Source: Campylobacterales bacterium | GTDB lineage: Bacteria > Campylobacterota > Campylobacteria > Campylobacterales > Hydrogenimonadaceae | Direction of reading: 5' to 3' | NCBI GenBank assembly: GCA_027067015.1 | Contig: JAMOMS010000212.1 | Coordinates: 1-8,352, forward strand | Length of the DNA: 8,352 bases | Shown here: positions 7,307 to 8,352 of the stretch, in pieces | How positions within the stretch are numbered: the first letter of the stretch is position 1 | How the letters are laid out: each line of letters starts with the position of its first letter | Position numbers and translations under genes: made by a program | Notes under the pieces: generated by a model | Database searches by the model: none | Seen by the model: only the letters and a program-made list of their open reading frames with translations | Told to the model about the DNA's origin: nothing

Positions 7307-8128
7307 GTGAAAGTTGTACGAAGCGTTGAAGCGCTCAAAGAAGCCAGGGCGGAGTTAAAAGGGAGCGTGGGGTTTGTTCCTACCATGGGGGCACTGCACG
7401 AAGGGCACGTCAGCCTCATACGCAAAGCCCGAGAGGAGAACGACCATGTGATCGTCTCCATTTTTGTCAACCCCACCCAGTTTCTGCCGGGCGAGGATCT
7501 GGAAAAGTACCCCCGCAAAGAGGAGGCCGACCGGCGTATCTGCGAACTGGCGGGGGTCGATATCCTCTTTATGCCCGACGCTTCGGCGATGTACGGCGAA
7601 GACGAGGTGACGGTACGCGCGCCCAAATATCTTGGCTATATCTTAGAGGGCCATCGGCGGCCGGGGCACTTTGACGGTGTGGTGCGGGTGGTGCTCAAAC
7701 TCTTCAATCTCACCCGACCGACCCGCGCCTACTTTGGCAAAAAAGACGCCCAGCAGTTGGTGATTTTGCAAAGAATGGTGAGTGATCTCTTTTTGCCGCT
7801 TGAGATCGTGCCGGTGGAGACGGTGCGCGAAGCCGACGGGTTGGCGCTAAGCAGTCGCAACGTCTATTTAAGCGCCGAGGAGCGCCAAAAGGCGCTGGCT
7901 ATTTCAAAAGCCCTCAAACGCGCCTCCAAGATGGTGGGGGCGGGGGAGTTGGATGTCGCGCGCCTCAAAGAGGCGATGGAAGCGGTTTTGGCGGAGCTGG
8001 AGGTGGAGTATGTCGCCTTTGTCAACCGCCGGTTTGAGCCTGTTGAAAAGATAGAGATACAAAACAGCATCATTCTCATAGCCGCCCGGGTAGGGCAGAC
8101 CCGGCTGATTGACAATATCTGGCTTTGA
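7307..8128 (+). CDS. panC: Pantothenate synthetase (pantoate--beta-alanine ligase)
   Basis: PanC joins pantoate and beta-alanine with ATP, via a pantoyl-adenylate, to make pantothenate for coenzyme A. It is cytoplasmic. At 273 residues it is a normal length. Signatures: [14 protein letters not shown] (25-38) with the HxGH nucleotide-binding motif (H31, H34), FVNPTQF (53-59), [21 protein letters not shown] (114-134), YFGKKDAQQ (142-150), and LSSRNVYLS (181-189), the region that closes over ATP. The GTG start at 7307 has AAAAGGG 5 nt upstream, and [10 protein letters not shown] is a typical N-terminus. No panB or panD gene is in the window. The stop is 8 bp from the stop of the converging ftsI-like gene, with no hairpin terminator visible between. 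Confidence 0.97.
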   Translation: MKVVRSVEALKEARAELKGSVGFVPTMGALHEGHVSLIRKAREENDHVIVSIFVNPTQFLPGEDLEKYPRKEEADRRICELAGVDILFMPDASAMYGEDEVTVRAPKYLGYILEGHRRPGHFDGVVRVVLKLFNLTRPTRAYFGKKDAQQLVILQRMVSDLFLPLEIVPVETVREADGLALSSRNVYLSAEERQKALAISKALKRASKMVGAGELDVARLKEAMEAVLAELEVEYVAFVNRRFEPVEKIEIQNSIILIAARVGQTRLIDNIWL

Positions 8129-8136
8129 CGTCTGTT

Positions 8137-8352
8137 TTAATGGTGTTTGGTCGGTTTGGGGTAGTGGCCCAGTGAGGGGTCGGGTGTCAGGTAGCCCTCT
8201 TTGACCATCAGCTCCACCACCTGTTTAAAGACCGGCACGGCGCTCATGGCGGCGAAGTAGTGGTAGGGTTTTTTGGCCTCCCTGACCAGCACGCCGATGG
8301 TGTAGCGATGCTTGCGGTCGTTGGCGAAACCGATAAAGGTGCTGTTGTATTT
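8137..8352 (-). CDS. ftsI: Class B penicillin-binding protein, C-terminal end (FtsI/PBP3-like), partial
   Basis: The minus strand from the window edge encodes the last 71 residues of a protein, ending at TAA (8139-8137). The visible part starts KYNSTFIGFANDRKHRYTIG and continues VLVREAKKPYHYFAAMSAVPVFKQVVELMVKEGYLTPDP, ending in KPTKHH. The FIGFA strand, the IGVLV strand with a following lysine-rich turn, and the A-x-PVF-K helix are the closing elements of the transpeptidase domain of division-type PBPs. MrdA-type (PBP2) tails differ. The catalytic SxxK, SxN and KTG motifs lie outside the window. FtsI cross-links septal peptidoglycan during division. Convergent with panC. Confidence 0.75.
   Translation of the reverse strand, partial: KYNSTFIGFANDRKHRYTIGVLVREAKKPYHYFAAMSAVPVFKQVVELMVKEGYLTPDPSLGHYPKPTKHH

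Overview
The window looks like ordinary chromosome from a free-living, GC-rich Campylobacterota (epsilonproteobacterium). This is an inference from the prfB, panC and ftsI-tail protein sequences and from the compact layout with many start/stop overlaps. By eye the GC content is somewhat over half, high for that phylum, so the assignment is moderate.

Left block (minus strand, about 5800 down to 44): a complete tripartite efflux operon. It encodes a lipoprotein membrane-fusion (periplasmic adaptor) protein, an AcrB/MexB-type (HAE1) RND pump, a TolC-type outer-membrane factor, and a small four-cysteine protein of unknown function. The genes are 4 bp apart, overlap by 4 bp (ATGA), and are then 31 bp apart, so they are almost certainly co-transcribed. 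At the extreme left edge, 14 plus-strand codons look like the C-terminus of a second outer-membrane factor (NodT/OprM-type ending). Its stop overlaps the stop of the small gene.

Middle block (5799-6138, 340 bp, no convincing gene): the most unusual part. From prfB towards the efflux operon it holds a hairpin terminator candidate spanning the prfB stop and an 11-bp-spaced direct repeat next to a -10-like box and a 12-bp palindrome. Next comes a 256-bp segment bounded by near-perfect 26/27-bp terminal inverted repeats (5817-5843 and 6047-6072). This segment resembles a MITE-like non-autonomous mobile element. It holds a second nested inverted repeat (5943-5960 with 6023-6040) and ends 18 bp before the adaptor start codon. 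If the promoter lies at about 6090-6125, the whole element is transcribed as a roughly 290-nt structured leader of the efflux operon.

Right block: prfB (minus) and panC (plus) are divergent. Their 58-bp spacer holds a perfect 10-bp inverted repeat with a 10-bp centre. Each arm is a consensus TATAAT, and the two promoters face each other. The window ends in the 3' end of a class B penicillin-binding protein gene (ftsI-like, minus strand), which converges on panC with 8 bp between the stops.

Functionally, the operon should form an inner-membrane pump, periplasmic adaptor and outer-membrane channel that export toxic small molecules. prfB, panC and ftsI are housekeeping genes (translation termination, pantothenate synthesis, septal peptidoglycan). 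No transcriptional regulator for the pump is encoded in the window.
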